Part shown: piece by piece, positions 5,855-20,087 of the stretch
How positions within the stretch are numbered: position 1 is the stretch's first letter
Layout: each line of letters opens with the position of its first letter
Source of the DNA: Bacillota bacterium
GTDB taxonomy: Bacteria; Bacillota; Sulfobacillia; Sulfobacillales; JAIMBI01
Assembly (NCBI GenBank): GCA_021797815.1
Contig: JAJZYZ010000024.1
Coordinates: 1-36,936, forward strand
DNA length: 36,936 nt
Direction: 5' to 3'
Notes under the pieces: generated by a model
What the model was told of the DNA's origin: nothing
The model's database searches: none
Seen by the model: only the letters and a program-made list of their open reading frames with translations
Made by a program: the position numbers and the translations under genes

Positions 5855-7224
5855 GTTCCCCGGTTCCCCTCCAGTGCCTCCAGCACCAGTACCGTCTCCA
5901 CATGGTCTGTACGCGGGAAGAGGTCCACGGGGGTGACGTGCGTCACCCGGTAGCCGGAAAGCCTCGCCACATCCCGGGCCAGAGTCTCCGGATCACAGCT
6001 GACGTAAATGATCTTCGTCGGTGACGCCGCGAGAAGCGCCGCGGCAACCTCCGGTTTGATGCCACGCCTTGGGGGATCCAGCACCACCACATCCGGACGG
6101 TAGTCGTGCTCCACCAGAGCGGGAAAGACGACTTCCACCGCACCCGGGCGGAACTCGATGCCGGATCCGTTCTGAAGGGCGCTTCGCCTCCCGTCCGAAA
6201 CCGCTGACCGTGACGCTTCCACCGCCAGCACGCGATATCCCTTGTGGGCCAGAAGACTCCCCATCACGCCGACCCCGGCATAGAGATCGGCGGCGTGCAT
6301 TCCGGGTCCCGGCCCGATCTCCTTCGCCACAACCTCTAGCAGCACATCGGTCTGGGCCGGATTCACCTGGAAGAACACATCGGCCCCCAGAACAAAGGAC
6401 ATACCGGCCAGACGTTCGTGCAGCTCGGGGTCTCCTGTCAGAGTAGTGGCCGGGCCGCCGAGAATGCGATTCGTACGGTCGGAATTAATGCTGAGCGCGA
6501 CACCCTTCAGGTGCGGAACCCGACGCATCAGCTCGCGCCCCCACTCCATGAAGCGCGGGTCGCGCCGGCTCGCCACCAACAGCGCTACGCTGCGCGCCTC
6601 GGCGGTGCTCACGCGCGCGACCAGGTGCCGGAGGAGTCCGCGGCCTTCCCCCTCCTGGAATGGCTCCAGGCGGAACTGATTGGCCGCTTCCACCGCCCCT
6701 TTCAGCACCTCATCCAGAAGCGGGTCCTGAACGAGACACTGGTCGGTGTTCACGACCTCATGGGTTCCGCGCCGGAACAGGCCGAGCCGGGCCGAACCGG
6801 GCCCTCCTGTCCATACGAACGAGGCCTTGGAGCGATAGCGATACGGATAGGACGGTGCCCGGACCGGATCCACCTGAACATCGGCGAGACCGCCGATGCG
6901 CCTCAGCGCATCTTCTACCCTTTGCCGCTTGTACGCGCTCTCTGCTTCGTAACTCCAGTGCTGGAGGGTGCAGCCGCCGCATTCGCGATAGATGGGACAC
7001 GGTGCGAGCCGCCGCTCGGGGGCGTGCGACTCAAGGCCGGTCAACACGGCGCGGGCGTAGCGCTGGTGCTCTTCCACCACCGCGGCATGGACGCTCTCCC
7101 CGGGGAGGCCACCGGCTACGAAGACAACGCGGCCGTCCGGCAGGGTCGCCACGCCTTCCCCGTCGCGTCCCATGCGCTCAATGTGGAGGGTGAGATGGTC
7201 AGTGGACGAAGACGCTTCGCTCAT
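5851..7224 (-). CDS. rlmD: 23S rRNA (uracil-5-)-methyltransferase, RlmD/RlmCD (RumA) type
   Basis: A 457-residue SAM-dependent enzyme that methylates C5 of a uridine in 23S rRNA (or, in related members, tRNA). In order it shows an N-terminal TRAM-like RNA-binding domain (about 8-62), iron-sulfur ligands Cys76, Cys82, Cys85 and probably Cys163, 'FFQVNPAQ' (284-291), the SAM-binding 'DLYAGVGVMG' (313-322), 'DPPRRG' (383-388) and the catalytic Cys410 in 'VSCDPETLARD'. All key residues are present. The ATG at 7224 overlaps the gatB stop by four bases. Which uridine is modified cannot be told from sequence; Firmicute members often modify two sites in 23S rRNA or U54 of tRNA. Confidence 0.88.
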   Translation of the reverse strand: MSEASSSTDHLTLHIERMGRDGEGVATLPDGRVVFVAGGLPGESVHAAVVEEHQRYARAVLTGLESHAPERRLAPCPIYRECGGCTLQHWSYEAESAYKRQRVEDALRRIGGLADVQVDPVRAPSYPYRYRSKASFVWTGGPGSARLGLFRRGTHEVVNTDQCLVQDPLLDEVLKGAVEAANQFRLEPFQEGEGRGLLRHLVARVSTAEARSVALLVASRRDPRFMEWGRELMRRVPHLKGVALSINSDRTNRILGGPATTLTGDPELHERLAGMSFVLGADVFFQVNPAQTDVLLEVVAKEIGPGPGMHAADLYAGVGVMGSLLAHKGYRVLAVEASRSAVSDGRRSALQNGSGIEFRPGAVEVVFPALVEHDYRPDVVVLDPPRRGIKPEVAAALLAASPTKIIYVSCDPETLARDVARLSGYRVTHVTPVDLFPRTDHVETVLVLEALEGNRGT

Positions 7225-8687
7225 AACGGATTTCCTCCCAGCAGCCGCTCGCGCAGCAAACGGTTGACGACGGCCGGCTCCGCCTGTCCCCGCGTCGCCT
7301 TCATCACCTGTCCGACCAGAAAAGCGAGAGCCTTGTCTTTGCCGGCACGGAAGTCTTCCGCCACCTTGCCATTGGCGTCTATTACGGTCCCCACGATAAT
7401 GGTGAGCGCGTCGATGTCGGACACCTGCCGAAGGCCACGGGCGGCCACGATGGCATCCGGGTCCTCATCATCGTCATAGATGGCCTCCAGGACCTCTTTG
7501 GCCATGCGCCCCGACAGGGTGCCATCCCCTATCAGTGCCATCAGCCGGGCGAGCCGCTCGGCGCAGAGGGGTCCCTCGCCATAGGGGAGGTGATGCGCGT
7601 TCTGCAGGCGCGCCACATCTCCCAGAATCCAGCTCACGACATCAGGAAAAGGAGCGCCGGCCGCATGCGTCGCTTCGGCGAAGCGGACGAGCCCCGGATC
7701 GGACACCAGTACCTCCGCGTCCTGGCCCCGTACCCCGTAGCCCATCATCTTGGCGGCCCACGCCTCTGGCAGCATGGGCAGTGCCTGCCGCACTTCGTCC
7801 ACCCACGCCGCCTCGAGGCGCAGCGGAAGAAGGTCTGGCTCCGGAAAGTACCGGTAGTCATTGGCCGCTTCCTTACTCCGCTGGGAGAGCGTGGTGCCGC
7901 TTGCATCATCAAATCCCCGGGTTTCTCGCGCGACCGTGCCTCCGACGTCCAGGAGGGCGGCCTGCCGAGCAATCTCGTACTCGAGGCCCCGCACAACGTT
8001 CCTAATCGAGTTGACGTTCTTGAGCTCCACGCGGGGAAGGTCCTCCAGATCGCCCTCATACCCCGCCGGCTTCAGCGAGATATTGGCGTCACAGCGCAAG
8101 GAGCCTTCCTCCATCCGCAGATCCGATACATCCAGGTAGGAAAGGGTACGGATGAGGCTGTGCAGATAGAGACGCCCATCTTCGGGCGAACGCATGTCCG
8201 GTTCACTCACAATCTCGATAAGGGGAATACCGGCCCGATTGAAGTCAACGAGCGAGCTGTCGGCCGTCCACAGACTCTCTCCTTCGTGATTGAGCTTGCC
8301 GGCCTCTTCCTCCATGTGGATGCGCCGGATGCGGACCTTCCGGTCCGTACCCAGAAGCGCCACGGACCCCGACTCGGCCAGGGGGCGATCAAACTGCGAG
8401 ATCTGGTACCCCTTGGGCAGGTCTGCATAGAAATAATTCTTGCGGTCGAAGCGCGACACCAGATTGATCCGGCACCCGAGCGCCACCGCCGCCCGGACCG
8501 CCAGTGCCACCGCCTCTTGGTTCAGGGCCGGCAACACCCCTGGGTGCCCCAGGCACACCGGGCACACAGACGTATTGGGGGCGGCGCCGAACGCAGTGGC
8601 GCAGGGACAGAACAGCTTGGTCGCGGTGTTCAGCTCGAGATGCACCTCGAATCCAATGATCACCTCGGCCCCATTGTCCAGAGTCAT
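7221..8687 (-). CDS. gatB: Aspartyl/glutamyl-tRNA amidotransferase subunit B
   Basis: A 488-residue subunit of the GatCAB transamidase, which converts Glu-tRNA(Gln) and Asp-tRNA(Asn) to the Gln and Asn forms. The family opening 'VIIGFEVHLELNT', the zinc-ligand Cys in 'LFCPCATAFG' and 'CPVCLGHPGVLP', and 'FDRKNYFYADLPKGYQISQ' are all present. The C-terminal tail domain ends near 'ATRGQAEPAVVNRLLRERL', as usual. It acts as the kinase that activates the tRNA-bound carboxylate with ATP. The ATG at 8687 overlaps the gatA stop by four bases, and its own stop overlaps rlmD. Presence of GatCAB implies that Gln-tRNA and/or Asn-tRNA are made indirectly. Confidence 0.96.
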   Translation of the reverse strand: MTLDNGAEVIIGFEVHLELNTATKLFCPCATAFGAAPNTSVCPVCLGHPGVLPALNQEAVALAVRAAVALGCRINLVSRFDRKNYFYADLPKGYQISQFDRPLAESGSVALLGTDRKVRIRRIHMEEEAGKLNHEGESLWTADSSLVDFNRAGIPLIEIVSEPDMRSPEDGRLYLHSLIRTLSYLDVSDLRMEEGSLRCDANISLKPAGYEGDLEDLPRVELKNVNSIRNVVRGLEYEIARQAALLDVGGTVARETRGFDDASGTTLSQRSKEAANDYRYFPEPDLLPLRLEAAWVDEVRQALPMLPEAWAAKMMGYGVRGQDAEVLVSDPGLVRFAEATHAAGAPFPDVVSWILGDVARLQNAHHLPYGEGPLCAERLARLMALIGDGTLSGRMAKEVLEAIYDDDEDPDAIVAARGLRQVSDIDALTIIVGTVIDANGKVAEDFRAGKDKALAFLVGQVMKATRGQAEPAVVNRLLRERLLGGNPL

Positions 8688-10147
8688 GCCGCCCCCCCTT
8701 CCTTCAGGTCCGGGGCCGGCATCGGCGGCGCCACACTCTCGATGGCGCGCCCGATCCGGAACAGGAGAGTTTCCGACAGGCGCGGCCCGGCCACCTGCAC
8801 GGCCGTCGGGAGCCCCGAGTGAAGCCCGGTGGGCACCGACAGGGCCGGCAGACCCGCCAGGTTGAACGACACCGTATAAAGGTCGGACAGATACATCCTC
8901 CAGGGGTCTGCCAGCCGCTCACCAAGCCGGAACGGGAGATCGGGCGTGGTCGGGCACAAAAGGGCGTCGACCTGGCCGAAGATCCGATCATAGCCTTCGG
9001 CAATGGTCTTTCGCACCGCCATGGCGCGCCCGTAGTAGGCATCGTAATAGCCAGCTGACAGGGCGAACGTACCCAGCATGACGCGGTTCTTCACCTCAGT
9101 CCCGAATCCGGCCGCACGGGTTTCGTCGTACAACGCGTAAAGCCCTTCCGCATCCTTCCTGAGTCCATAGCGCACCCCGTCGTAACGGGAAAGATTGGAC
9201 GATGCCTCCGCGGGTGCGATGACATAGTAGGCGGCCAGGGCACGGGTCGGCTCCGGAAGCTCAACCGGCACGAGGTGCGCGCCAGCATCTTGCAGCGCGC
9301 GCATCGTCTGCTCAAGAGCCGCCCGCACGACCGGGTCCATGCCGTCTGGATAGGACGACAGCACACCGAGGCGGAGTCCCTTGACCGAAGCTTCGGGAAA
9401 AACGGCAGGCGGGGGCTCATGCAGGGACGTCTGATCACGAGGGTCGAACCCCGCGATGACGGCCAGCAGCGCCGCCGCGTCGTCAACGGTGCGGGTAATC
9501 GGGCCCACCTGGTCGAGCGAAGAGGCAAACGCGATAAGGCCGTACCGCGACACGCGCCCGTAAGTGGGAAGGAGCCCCACGACCCCGCAGTAGGCCGCCG
9601 GCTGACGAATGGACCCGCCAGTGTCCGAACCGAGAGCGGCAAGACCGAGACGTGCCGCCACGGCCGCCGCCGATCCGCCGCTCGAACCCCCGGGCACCCG
9701 TGCCGGATCCCACGGGTTCAGGGTGGGCCCATACGCGGAGTGTTCCGTCGAGGATCCCATGGCAAACTCATCAAGATTGGCTTTCCCCAGCACGACGGCC
9801 CCCGCCCGCTCCAGACGCTCGACCACCGTCGCGGCATAAGGAGCGTGGTAGCCTTCTAGAATGCGCGAACCGGCCGTCGTTGATCCCCGGTCAAGAACCA
9901 GGTTGTCCTTGATCGCTATCGGCGCCCCGTACAGGGGAAGCGCCTCGCGCTCCTCGGCGGACAGTTGCTCCAGCTCCCGGGCCCGTCGCGTGGCCGACTC
10001 CTCCAGCACATCCAAAAACACATGATAGGTGTCGTTCCATCGGGCGATGCGGGCCAGGTACGCACGCACCAGCTCACTCGTGGAAATGCCGCCGCTCTTC
10101 GTGGCGCCGACAGCCTCGGTCAGTGACAGGTCGAGTGGTCCGCTCAT
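8684..10147 (-). CDS. gatA: Aspartyl/glutamyl-tRNA amidotransferase subunit A
   Basis: A 487-residue amidase-signature protein that releases ammonia from glutamine for the GatB reaction. The catalytic triad is complete: Lys80 in 'PIAIKDN', the cis-Ser at 155 in 'VPGGSSGGSA', and the nucleophile Ser179 in 'SDTGGSIR'. Length and motif spacing match known GatA. The ATG at 10147 overlaps the gatC stop by four bases, and the stop overlaps the gatB start in the same way, so the three subunits are likely made in step. Confidence 0.96.
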   Translation of the reverse strand: MSGPLDLSLTEAVGATKSGGISTSELVRAYLARIARWNDTYHVFLDVLEESATRRARELEQLSAEEREALPLYGAPIAIKDNLVLDRGSTTAGSRILEGYHAPYAATVVERLERAGAVVLGKANLDEFAMGSSTEHSAYGPTLNPWDPARVPGGSSGGSAAAVAARLGLAALGSDTGGSIRQPAAYCGVVGLLPTYGRVSRYGLIAFASSLDQVGPITRTVDDAAALLAVIAGFDPRDQTSLHEPPPAVFPEASVKGLRLGVLSSYPDGMDPVVRAALEQTMRALQDAGAHLVPVELPEPTRALAAYYVIAPAEASSNLSRYDGVRYGLRKDAEGLYALYDETRAAGFGTEVKNRVMLGTFALSAGYYDAYYGRAMAVRKTIAEGYDRIFGQVDALLCPTTPDLPFRLGERLADPWRMYLSDLYTVSFNLAGLPALSVPTGLHSGLPTAVQVAGPRLSETLLFRIGRAIESVAPPMPAPDLKEGGAA

Positions 10148-10437
10148 GCGTCCTGCACGATACGGGGCACGGAAAACTGCCCGGCGCGCGTGTTGGGCCC
10201 AAGCGCCAGCAGACGCTCGGGGGCTTCCGTCCGGGAGGGCCGATCCTCCCGCAGTCCAGAAAACGCGTTCACCCGGTCAGTCGAGAGCGGGCGCTCCGAA
10301 GAAACGCCGTCGCCGAGAACTTCCATGTGCGCCAACACCGAAGAGAGCACCTCCACCATCCGCTCGCGTTCCTGCGGGGTGAGGCGCAGCCGCGCCAACC
10401 GAGCCACGTGCTCCACATCCTGGTGGCTTAACCGCAT
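10144..10437 (-). CDS. gatC: Aspartyl/glutamyl-tRNA amidotransferase subunit C
   Basis: A 97-residue protein that wraps around GatA and GatB and stabilises the complex. It shows 'VEHVARLARLRLTPQE' near the start, a central helix, and the acidic/Arg-rich link 'GLREDRPSRTEAPE' typical of GatC. The ATG at 10437 follows AAGGA closely, with a further GGGGAG about a dozen bases upstream. This is the first gene of the operon; the opp terminator lies just upstream, so a promoter must fall in the short space 10438-10481 or transcription must pass the terminator. Confidence 0.92.
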   Translation of the reverse strand: MRLSHQDVEHVARLARLRLTPQERERMVEVLSSVLAHMEVLGDGVSSERPLSTDRVNAFSGLREDRPSRTEAPERLLALGPNTRAGQFSVPRIVQDA

Positions 10438-10481
10438 TCCTTGTCCACTCCCCGAGCTTTCACGTTACACCAACCGGGGGC

Positions 10482-10523
10482 GGCAGAAAAACAGCAAAAA
10501 CGGGCGGGATATGATCCCGCCCG
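10482..10523 (-). terminator. Rho-independent terminator after oppF
   Basis: On the minus strand CGGGCGGGAT and ATCCCGCCCG form a 10-bp stem with a 3-base loop (10501-10523), followed by TTTTTGCTGTTTTT (10500-10487). This is the clearest intrinsic terminator of the window and separates the opp genes from gatC. Confidence 0.9.
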
Positions 10524-10534
10524 CTTCCGGTCGC

Positions 10535-11530
10535 TTAACGGAAGTGGCAGGCCACCATATGTCCGTCGCCGGCCGCGTGCAGGAGCGGCACTTCCTGCCG
10601 GCATACATCCTGGGCAATCGGGCAGCGGGTGTGGAAGCGGCACCCGGACGGGGGGTTCACCGGGCTCGGAACATCCCCGGACAGGATGATGCGCTCGCGC
10701 CGCATGGCCGGGTTCGGAATCGGGATGGCGGAGAACAGCGCTTCCGTGTACGGGTGCAACGGCTTCTTGTACAACTCGGGCGCCGGAGCCGTCTCCACCA
10801 TGACTCCCAGATACATGACGCCGACCCGGTCGGAGATGTGGCGGATGACGTTTAGGCCGTGGGCGATGAAGAGATAGGTGAGGTGGAACTCCTTCTGCAG
10901 CTGTCCCATCAGGTTCAGGATCTGCGACTGAATAGACACGTCCAGAGCGGAGACCGGCTCGTCGGCCACGATAAGCTTCGGATTCAACGCCAGCGCCCGC
11001 GCAATCCCAATGCGCTGCCGCTGGCCCCCGGAAAACTCGTGCGGGAAGCGTCGGGCATGGTAGGACGCCAGTCCCACCACCTCAAGCAGATCCCGGACCC
11101 GCTTCTCGCGCTCCTGGCGGCTTCCCATTCGGTGGATGGCAAGCGGCTCCATGATAATCTCGCCCACAGACATCCGCGGATTCAGGGAACCGAACGGGTC
11201 CTGAAAGATAATCTGCATCTCGCGCCGCATGCCGCGCATCTGCTCGCGATTCAGCCGGAGCAGATCCTGACCTTCAAACTCCACCTTCCCGGCCGTGGGC
11301 TCGACAAGCCGCAGCACGGCCCGGCCGGTTGTCGTCTTGCCGCAGCCCGACTCACCCACGAGACCCATCGTCTCTCCGGGGAGAATGTCGAAGCTCACGC
11401 CATCGACGGCATGCACGTAACCGACGGTTCTCGACAACAGGCCGCCGCGGATGGGGAAGTGAACCTTCATGTCCGTGACCCGCAGAAGCGGCTCGCCCGG
11501 ACCCGGCACGGTTTGTTCGACGGCACTCAT
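10535..11530 (-). CDS. oppF: Oligopeptide/dipeptide ABC transporter ATPase, OppF/DppF type
   Basis: A 331-residue cytoplasmic ATPase that powers peptide import. It has Walker A 'GESGCGKT' (59-66), the '[15 protein letters not shown]' Q-loop region, the signature '[15 protein letters not shown]', Walker B '[12 protein letters not shown]' and the C-terminal '[15 protein letters not shown]' extension typical of OppF/DppF. The start is ATG at 11530, giving an ATGA overlap with oppD; an upstream extension of the frame is only overlap with oppD. No permease or binding protein is nearby, so these two ATPases must serve membrane parts encoded elsewhere. Exact substrate (dipeptide, oligopeptide or nickel) cannot be told. 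Confidence 0.9.
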   Translation of the reverse strand: MSAVEQTVPGPGEPLLRVTDMKVHFPIRGGLLSRTVGYVHAVDGVSFDILPGETMGLVGESGCGKTTTGRAVLRLVEPTAGKVEFEGQDLLRLNREQMRGMRREMQIIFQDPFGSLNPRMSVGEIIMEPLAIHRMGSRQEREKRVRDLLEVVGLASYHARRFPHEFSGGQRQRIGIARALALNPKLIVADEPVSALDVSIQSQILNLMGQLQKEFHLTYLFIAHGLNVIRHISDRVGVMYLGVMVETAPAPELYKKPLHPYTEALFSAIPIPNPAMRRERIILSGDVPSPVNPPSGCRFHTRCPIAQDVCRQEVPLLHAAGDGHMVACHFR

Positions 11531-12516
11531 GACACGGCCTCCTGTCCCTCGGCGTGCAGCCAGCAGCTGACCTTGCGGCCCTCGCCGATCTCCGACAGCA
11601 CGGGTTCTTTCTGACGACAAACGTCCATCGCGTGCGGGCAGCGCGGGGCAAAGCTGCAGCCGACCGGTAGATGCAGGAGGTTCGGCACCACACCCTCGAT
11701 GACGTGCAGCTGGCTGTGGGCTTCCTGATCAAGCCGTGGAATCGACGCGAGCAGTCCCTGGGTGTACGGGTGCAGCGGCTCGCGGAACAGATCCAGGGTC
11801 TTGGCCTCTTCCACCACCTTGCCGGCGTACATCACGATCACGCGGTCCGTCATCTCGGCTACGACCCCGAGGTCGTGGGTAATGAGCATGATGGCCGTAT
11901 GAAACTCGCGCTTCAAGTCCTTCATAAGTTCCAGGATCTGCGCCTGGATCGTGACATCAAGCGCCGTCGTGGGCTCGTCCGCAATCAAAAGTTTGGGGTT
12001 GCAGGACAGCGCCATGGCAATCATCACGCGCTGCCGCATGCCGCCTGACAACTGGTGGGGATACTCTTTGACGCGACGTTCCGGAGCCGGGATACCCACC
12101 AGCCGGAGCATCTCCACGGCGCGCTGGACAGCCTCCCGGCGATCCATCTTCTGGTGCAGCTGGACTGCCTCGCTTATCTGATCGCCGATGGTGTAGACCG
12201 GGTTCAATGAGGTCATAGGCTCCTGGAAGATCATCGCCATGCGGTTGCCGCGAATCTTGCGCATCTCGTCGGCGTTCTTTCCGAGAAGGCTCTCGCCTTC
12301 CAGCGTGATCTCACCCGAGACGATCTTGCCTGGGGGGGACGGCACCAGCCGCATCACCGACAGTGAGGTGACGCTCTTGCCGCAGCCCGACTCCCCGACG
12401 ATGCCCAGGGTTTCTTCCTCGTCCACGTAAAAACTCACATTGTCGACGGCTCGGAGGACACCGTCGTCTGTGGTGAACTGAGTGACGAGCCCCTTCACTT
12501 CTAGTACTCGAGCCAC
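11527..12516 (-). CDS. oppD: Oligopeptide/dipeptide ABC transporter ATPase, OppD/DppD type
   Basis: A 329-residue partner of OppF. It has Walker A 'GESGCGKS' (41-48), '[16 protein letters not shown]', the signature '[15 protein letters not shown]', Walker B '[12 protein letters not shown]' and the C-terminal '[15 protein letters not shown]' domain. The start chosen is GTG at 12516, eight bases after AAGGAG; a TTG at 12522 is only two bases from that site and is less likely. A consensus-like promoter lies about 90 bases upstream and a strong terminator follows oppF, so oppDF form a two-gene unit. Confidence 0.9.
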   Translation of the reverse strand: MARVLEVKGLVTQFTTDDGVLRAVDNVSFYVDEEETLGIVGESGCGKSVTSLSVMRLVPSPPGKIVSGEITLEGESLLGKNADEMRKIRGNRMAMIFQEPMTSLNPVYTIGDQISEAVQLHQKMDRREAVQRAVEMLRLVGIPAPERRVKEYPHQLSGGMRQRVMIAMALSCNPKLLIADEPTTALDVTIQAQILELMKDLKREFHTAIMLITHDLGVVAEMTDRVIVMYAGKVVEEAKTLDLFREPLHPYTQGLLASIPRLDQEAHSQLHVIEGVVPNLLHLPVGCSFAPRCPHAMDVCRQKEPVLSEIGEGRKVSCWLHAEGQEAVS

Positions 12517-12604
12517 CAGCAACGCTCCTTTCGGCGTATGGCCCTAAAATGAATCGAAAAAGACGGTGTACGGCCATCCGCCCCTGCCCCGCACGATTTG
12601 GTTC

Positions 12605-12633
12605 ATTATAGGTTCACCATTTACCCCATACAA
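12605..12633 (-). promoter_or_regulatory. Sigma-A-type promoter of oppDF
   Basis: On the minus strand a perfect TATAAT (12610-12605) lies 17 bases after TTGTAT (12633-12628). The -35 box matches the consensus at three of six places. It is in the right place to drive oppDF. Confidence 0.6.
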
Positions 12634-12664
12634 TGGTCTTCCAAGGTCGAGCGCACGGCTAAAT

Positions 12665-16785
<4,121 letters not shown>

Positions 16786-16805
16786 CGAATCCCCCCGCTG
16801 GATCC

Positions 16806-16811
16806 ATTATA
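16806..16811 (-). promoter_or_regulatory. Possible -10 box of pcrA
   Basis: A perfect TATAAT stands on the minus strand 21 bases before the pcrA start codon. No convincing -35 box is found 16-18 bases further upstream, so this is tentative. Confidence 0.35.
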
Positions 16812-17205
16812 GCAGGGGGTCGCCCGGAACCCCGGCGCGTGGCTCAACTCACCCATTGTGCGATGGAAACCTGAAGCCCACGCCGTCGTGGACCGGTCCC
16901 GGCCCGAGAGTCGCCCTCCCGCACCGAACGGCAGGCGCCTCGACCGAGAAGGCGGGCCGCGAGGCAAGCACCCCCATCGGCAGGGCGGGAAGGGTACGAA
17001 TTCTGCACAGAGCCGTACCATGCTCCCCGGTGGGCTCCACGACTATTTCGACTCCGCGTCCGACCCGAGGGTCCGTACCCCACGGCCCGGAGCGAGCATT
17101 AGGCCCGGCGGCCGAGAGTCGGCGGCCGTCCCCGCCACCGCCAGGGCGAAGTAGTCACCGGTGCCCCGCCCGGGCCCACGCCTGAGCGGCGGTGCGCTCA
17201 GCCCG
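16812..17205. other. Gene-free stretch between pcrA and purB
   Basis: About 400 bases upstream of pcrA and downstream of purB, without a recognisable gene, RNA or strong terminator. Open frames here give Arg/Pro/Gly-rich chance products. Confidence 0.5.
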
Positions 17206-18531
17206 TCAGTCGAGAGCCGGCGGTGCGCTCTCGTCCAGGCCGAGACGCGCGAAGATGGTGCTGGCATGGCGCACGAAAGGGTGAACGTCAAACAGCGATG
17301 CCCACTCCTGTGTGTCAAACCGGCCTAGAACCGCGGGATCCTGGCCAACGCGGTCACGGAAATTGTCTGTCTGACCATCCAGCACCTCGTGCGCCGCCCG
17401 CTGTACCACGGCATACGCCTGATCGCGGTCCATCCCGCGCTCGACGAGCGCCAGCAGCACCTTGCCGGAAAAGGCGACACCGCCGCCCCGCTCCAGGTTC
17501 GCGCGCATGCGGGCCGGATACACCTCGAGGCCGGCCGCGATGCGGGCCATCTGGTCAAGCATGTAGTCGGCCAGAATCGTCACGTCGGGCAGCATGATAC
17601 GCTCCACCGAGGAATGGGAAATGTCGCGCTCATGCCAGAGCACCACATCTTCGAGAGCCGGGATCACGTAACCGCGCAGGATGCGCGCCTGCCCCGACAA
17701 CTGTTCGCACGAGACCGGGTTCCGCTTGTGCGGCATAGCCGAGGAACCCCGCTGACCGGCGAAAAACGGTTCTGCCGCCTCTCCCACCTCGGTGCGCTGC
17801 AGGTGGCGCACCTCGGTTGCCCACTTGTCGATGCTGGTGGCGATGAGGGCCAGAGTTGTGACGAGTTCCGCATGGCGGTCCCGCTGGATGACCTGATTGG
17901 AGATGGGATCAACACTGAGGCCGAGGGCTTTCGCCACATGCGCCTCCACATCGGGCGGCACGTTGGCGTATGTACCCACGGGCCCCGAAATCTTCGCCAC
18001 CGCGATGGCGGACCGCGCCCGCACGAGCCGCTCACGATGGCGCGTGAACTCGGCCCAGTAAAGCGCCATTTTCAGGCCAAACGTCGTGGGCTCCGCATGG
18101 ATGCCGTGGGAGCGACCCATGATGGGTGTGTCTCGGTAGCGCGTCGCCAGCGACGCGAGCGCCTCGCGAACCCGCTCGAGATCCTCCAGCAACAGGTCCA
18201 CGGCGTCTCTCAGGATCGTAGCCTGCGCCGTATCCACCACGTCGGTCGATGTCAGTCCGAAGTGAACCGTACGAGCGTCTTCCGGGGCTAATTTCTCGCT
18301 CATGGCGGTGAGAAAGGCGATAAGGTCGTGTCGATAAATCTGCTCAAGCTCCCCAACCCGCTCCGGTGTCACCCGGGCCGCGGCGCGGATGCGCTCCGCC
18401 GTTCCAATCGGGAAGACGCCCAGCGCCTCATACGCGCGGACCGCCTCGATCTCCACGGTCATCCAGCGGTCAAACCGTTCCTGATCCGTCCATAGACGCT
18501 TCATAGCCTCCCGGCTGTACCGCTCAATCAC
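17206..18531 (-). CDS. purB: Adenylosuccinate lyase
   Basis: A 441-residue enzyme of purine synthesis that cleaves fumarate from SAICAR and from adenylosuccinate. The fumarase-superfamily signature 'SSAMPHKRNP' (263-272) with its mobile-loop serine is intact, as are 'GRSHGIHAEPT' with the proton-transfer His (about 142-145) and 'LTSTDVVDT'. The start is GTG at 18531, with GGAGGGGAGG a little over ten bases upstream. It lies 29 bases after guaA and is the last gene of the regulator-hpt-guaA-purB group. Confidence 0.95.
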   Translation of the reverse strand: MIERYSREAMKRLWTDQERFDRWMTVEIEAVRAYEALGVFPIGTAERIRAAARVTPERVGELEQIYRHDLIAFLTAMSEKLAPEDARTVHFGLTSTDVVDTAQATILRDAVDLLLEDLERVREALASLATRYRDTPIMGRSHGIHAEPTTFGLKMALYWAEFTRHRERLVRARSAIAVAKISGPVGTYANVPPDVEAHVAKALGLSVDPISNQVIQRDRHAELVTTLALIATSIDKWATEVRHLQRTEVGEAAEPFFAGQRGSSAMPHKRNPVSCEQLSGQARILRGYVIPALEDVVLWHERDISHSSVERIMLPDVTILADYMLDQMARIAAGLEVYPARMRANLERGGGVAFSGKVLLALVERGMDRDQAYAVVQRAAHEVLDGQTDNFRDRVGQDPAVLGRFDTQEWASLFDVHPFVRHASTIFARLGLDESAPPALD

Positions 18532-18560
18532 GACCCGTCAAGCCTCCCCTCCGCCATAGC

Positions 18561-20087
18561 TCATTCCCACTCAATGGTGCCGGGGGGTTTCGAGGTCACG
18601 TCGTAGACGACCCGATTCACACCCGGGACAGCACCGATGATGCGCGCCTGAATGCGGTCGAGGACCGTGCGGTCGAGCGCCGCCCAGTCGGCCGTCATCC
18701 CGTCCCGACTCTCCACGGCCCGCACCACGATGGGGTGGCCGTATGTTCTCTCGTCGCCCATCACGCCGACGGCCCGCACGTCCAGCAGGACGGCAAACGC
18801 CTGCCAGATGCTCCGCTCGAGCCCGGCGCGCCGGATCTCCTCGCGGACGATGCTGTCTGCCGTCCGTACCATGGCCAGCTTGTCCTCCGTTACCTCGCCG
18901 ATGATACGGATGGCAAGGCCGGGACCTGGAAACGGCTGTCGCCACACCAGAGCCTCAGGAAGCCCCAACGCCGATCCGAGCTCGCGCACCTCATCCTTGA
19001 ACAGCCAGCGCAAGGGCTCCACCAGACGGAATTTCACATCATCCGGCAGACCGCCCACGTTGTGATGCGACTTAATGGTGCGGCCGTCCCGCCCGCCCGA
19101 TTCAATCACGTCGGGATATACCGTGCCCTGAACCAGCACCTGCGCCCGAGGAAACAGTGTGAGTGCCCGCTCGAAGGCGCGAATAAACTCGCGGCCGATA
19201 ATCTTGCGTTTCGTCTCCGGGTCGGTGACGCCCGCCAGCGCGGCCAGGAAGACCGGTGCCTCTTCCAGCACCGTGAGGTCCAGGTGTGTGAAGGCCCGTC
19301 GCACCTCCTCCACCTCGCCTGCCCGCATCAACCCGTGATCAACCAGGATGGCGTGCAGGCGGCCGCCAAGCGCGCGCGCCGCCAGCGCGGCCGCTACCGC
19401 CGAGTCAACGCCGCCCGAAAGGGCAATGATCGCCTCATCATCCCCGACCGCGTCTCGAATCTCGACCGTCCGCGCATCGATGTCTGCGACCGGATTCCAG
19501 TCGGGCTTGATGCCGGCAAGACGCTCCAGGAAATTGCTAAACACGCGCTGGCCGCTTGGGGTGTGCACGACTTCGGGATGAAACTGCACGCCGTAAAGCC
19601 GGCGTTCATCGTCACACGCCGCCGCGACCGGGCAGTCCTCAGTCTCGGCCACGATCCGAAAGCCCGCCGGTGCGCCGTTAACACGGTCCCCGTGAGACAT
19701 CCAGACCTGATCGCCATCGGGCACCCCGTCCAGAAGGTCCGACGGTTCCCGGACATGCAGCTGCCGCTTGCCATACTCGCGCAGCGGCGCTCGCTCGACC
19801 GGCGCGTGAAGCGCGAGCGCCATGGCCTGAAAGCCATAGCATATGCCGAGCACAGGCACCCCGAGCTCCAGAATCGCGGGATCGAGCCGGGGTGCCCCGG
19901 GCAGGTACACGCTGTCAGGGCCCCCCGAGAGCACCAGGGCCGAGGGCGCACGCGCGCGGATAACCGCCGGGGAGGTGTCGTAGGGAATCACTTCACAAAA
20001 AACATGGGCCTCACGGACGCGTCGGGCAATGAGCTGATTGTACTGGGCTCCAAAGTCCAGGACGAGGACGGGATGCTCGGTGGTCAT
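18561..20087 (-). CDS. guaA: GMP synthase (glutamine-hydrolysing)
   Basis: A 508-residue two-domain enzyme that converts XMP to GMP. The N-terminal class I glutaminase shows Cys83 in 'GICYGFQ' with His170 and Glu172 in 'QFHPEVVHT'. The ATP-pyrophosphatase loop 'SGGVDS' is at 224-229, and the C-terminal dimerisation domain ends '[17 protein letters not shown]', the usual terminus. The ATG at 20087 overlaps the hpt stop by four bases. Together with guaB at 30.5-32.0 kb it completes IMP to GMP conversion. Confidence 0.97.
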   Translation of the reverse strand: MTTEHPVLVLDFGAQYNQLIARRVREAHVFCEVIPYDTSPAVIRARAPSALVLSGGPDSVYLPGAPRLDPAILELGVPVLGICYGFQAMALALHAPVERAPLREYGKRQLHVREPSDLLDGVPDGDQVWMSHGDRVNGAPAGFRIVAETEDCPVAAACDDERRLYGVQFHPEVVHTPSGQRVFSNFLERLAGIKPDWNPVADIDARTVEIRDAVGDDEAIIALSGGVDSAVAAALAARALGGRLHAILVDHGLMRAGEVEEVRRAFTHLDLTVLEEAPVFLAALAGVTDPETKRKIIGREFIRAFERALTLFPRAQVLVQGTVYPDVIESGGRDGRTIKSHHNVGGLPDDVKFRLVEPLRWLFKDEVRELGSALGLPEALVWRQPFPGPGLAIRIIGEVTEDKLAMVRTADSIVREEIRRAGLERSIWQAFAVLLDVRAVGVMGDERTYGHPIVVRAVESRDGMTADWAALDRTVLDRIQARIIGAVPGVNRVVYDVTSKPPGTIEWE

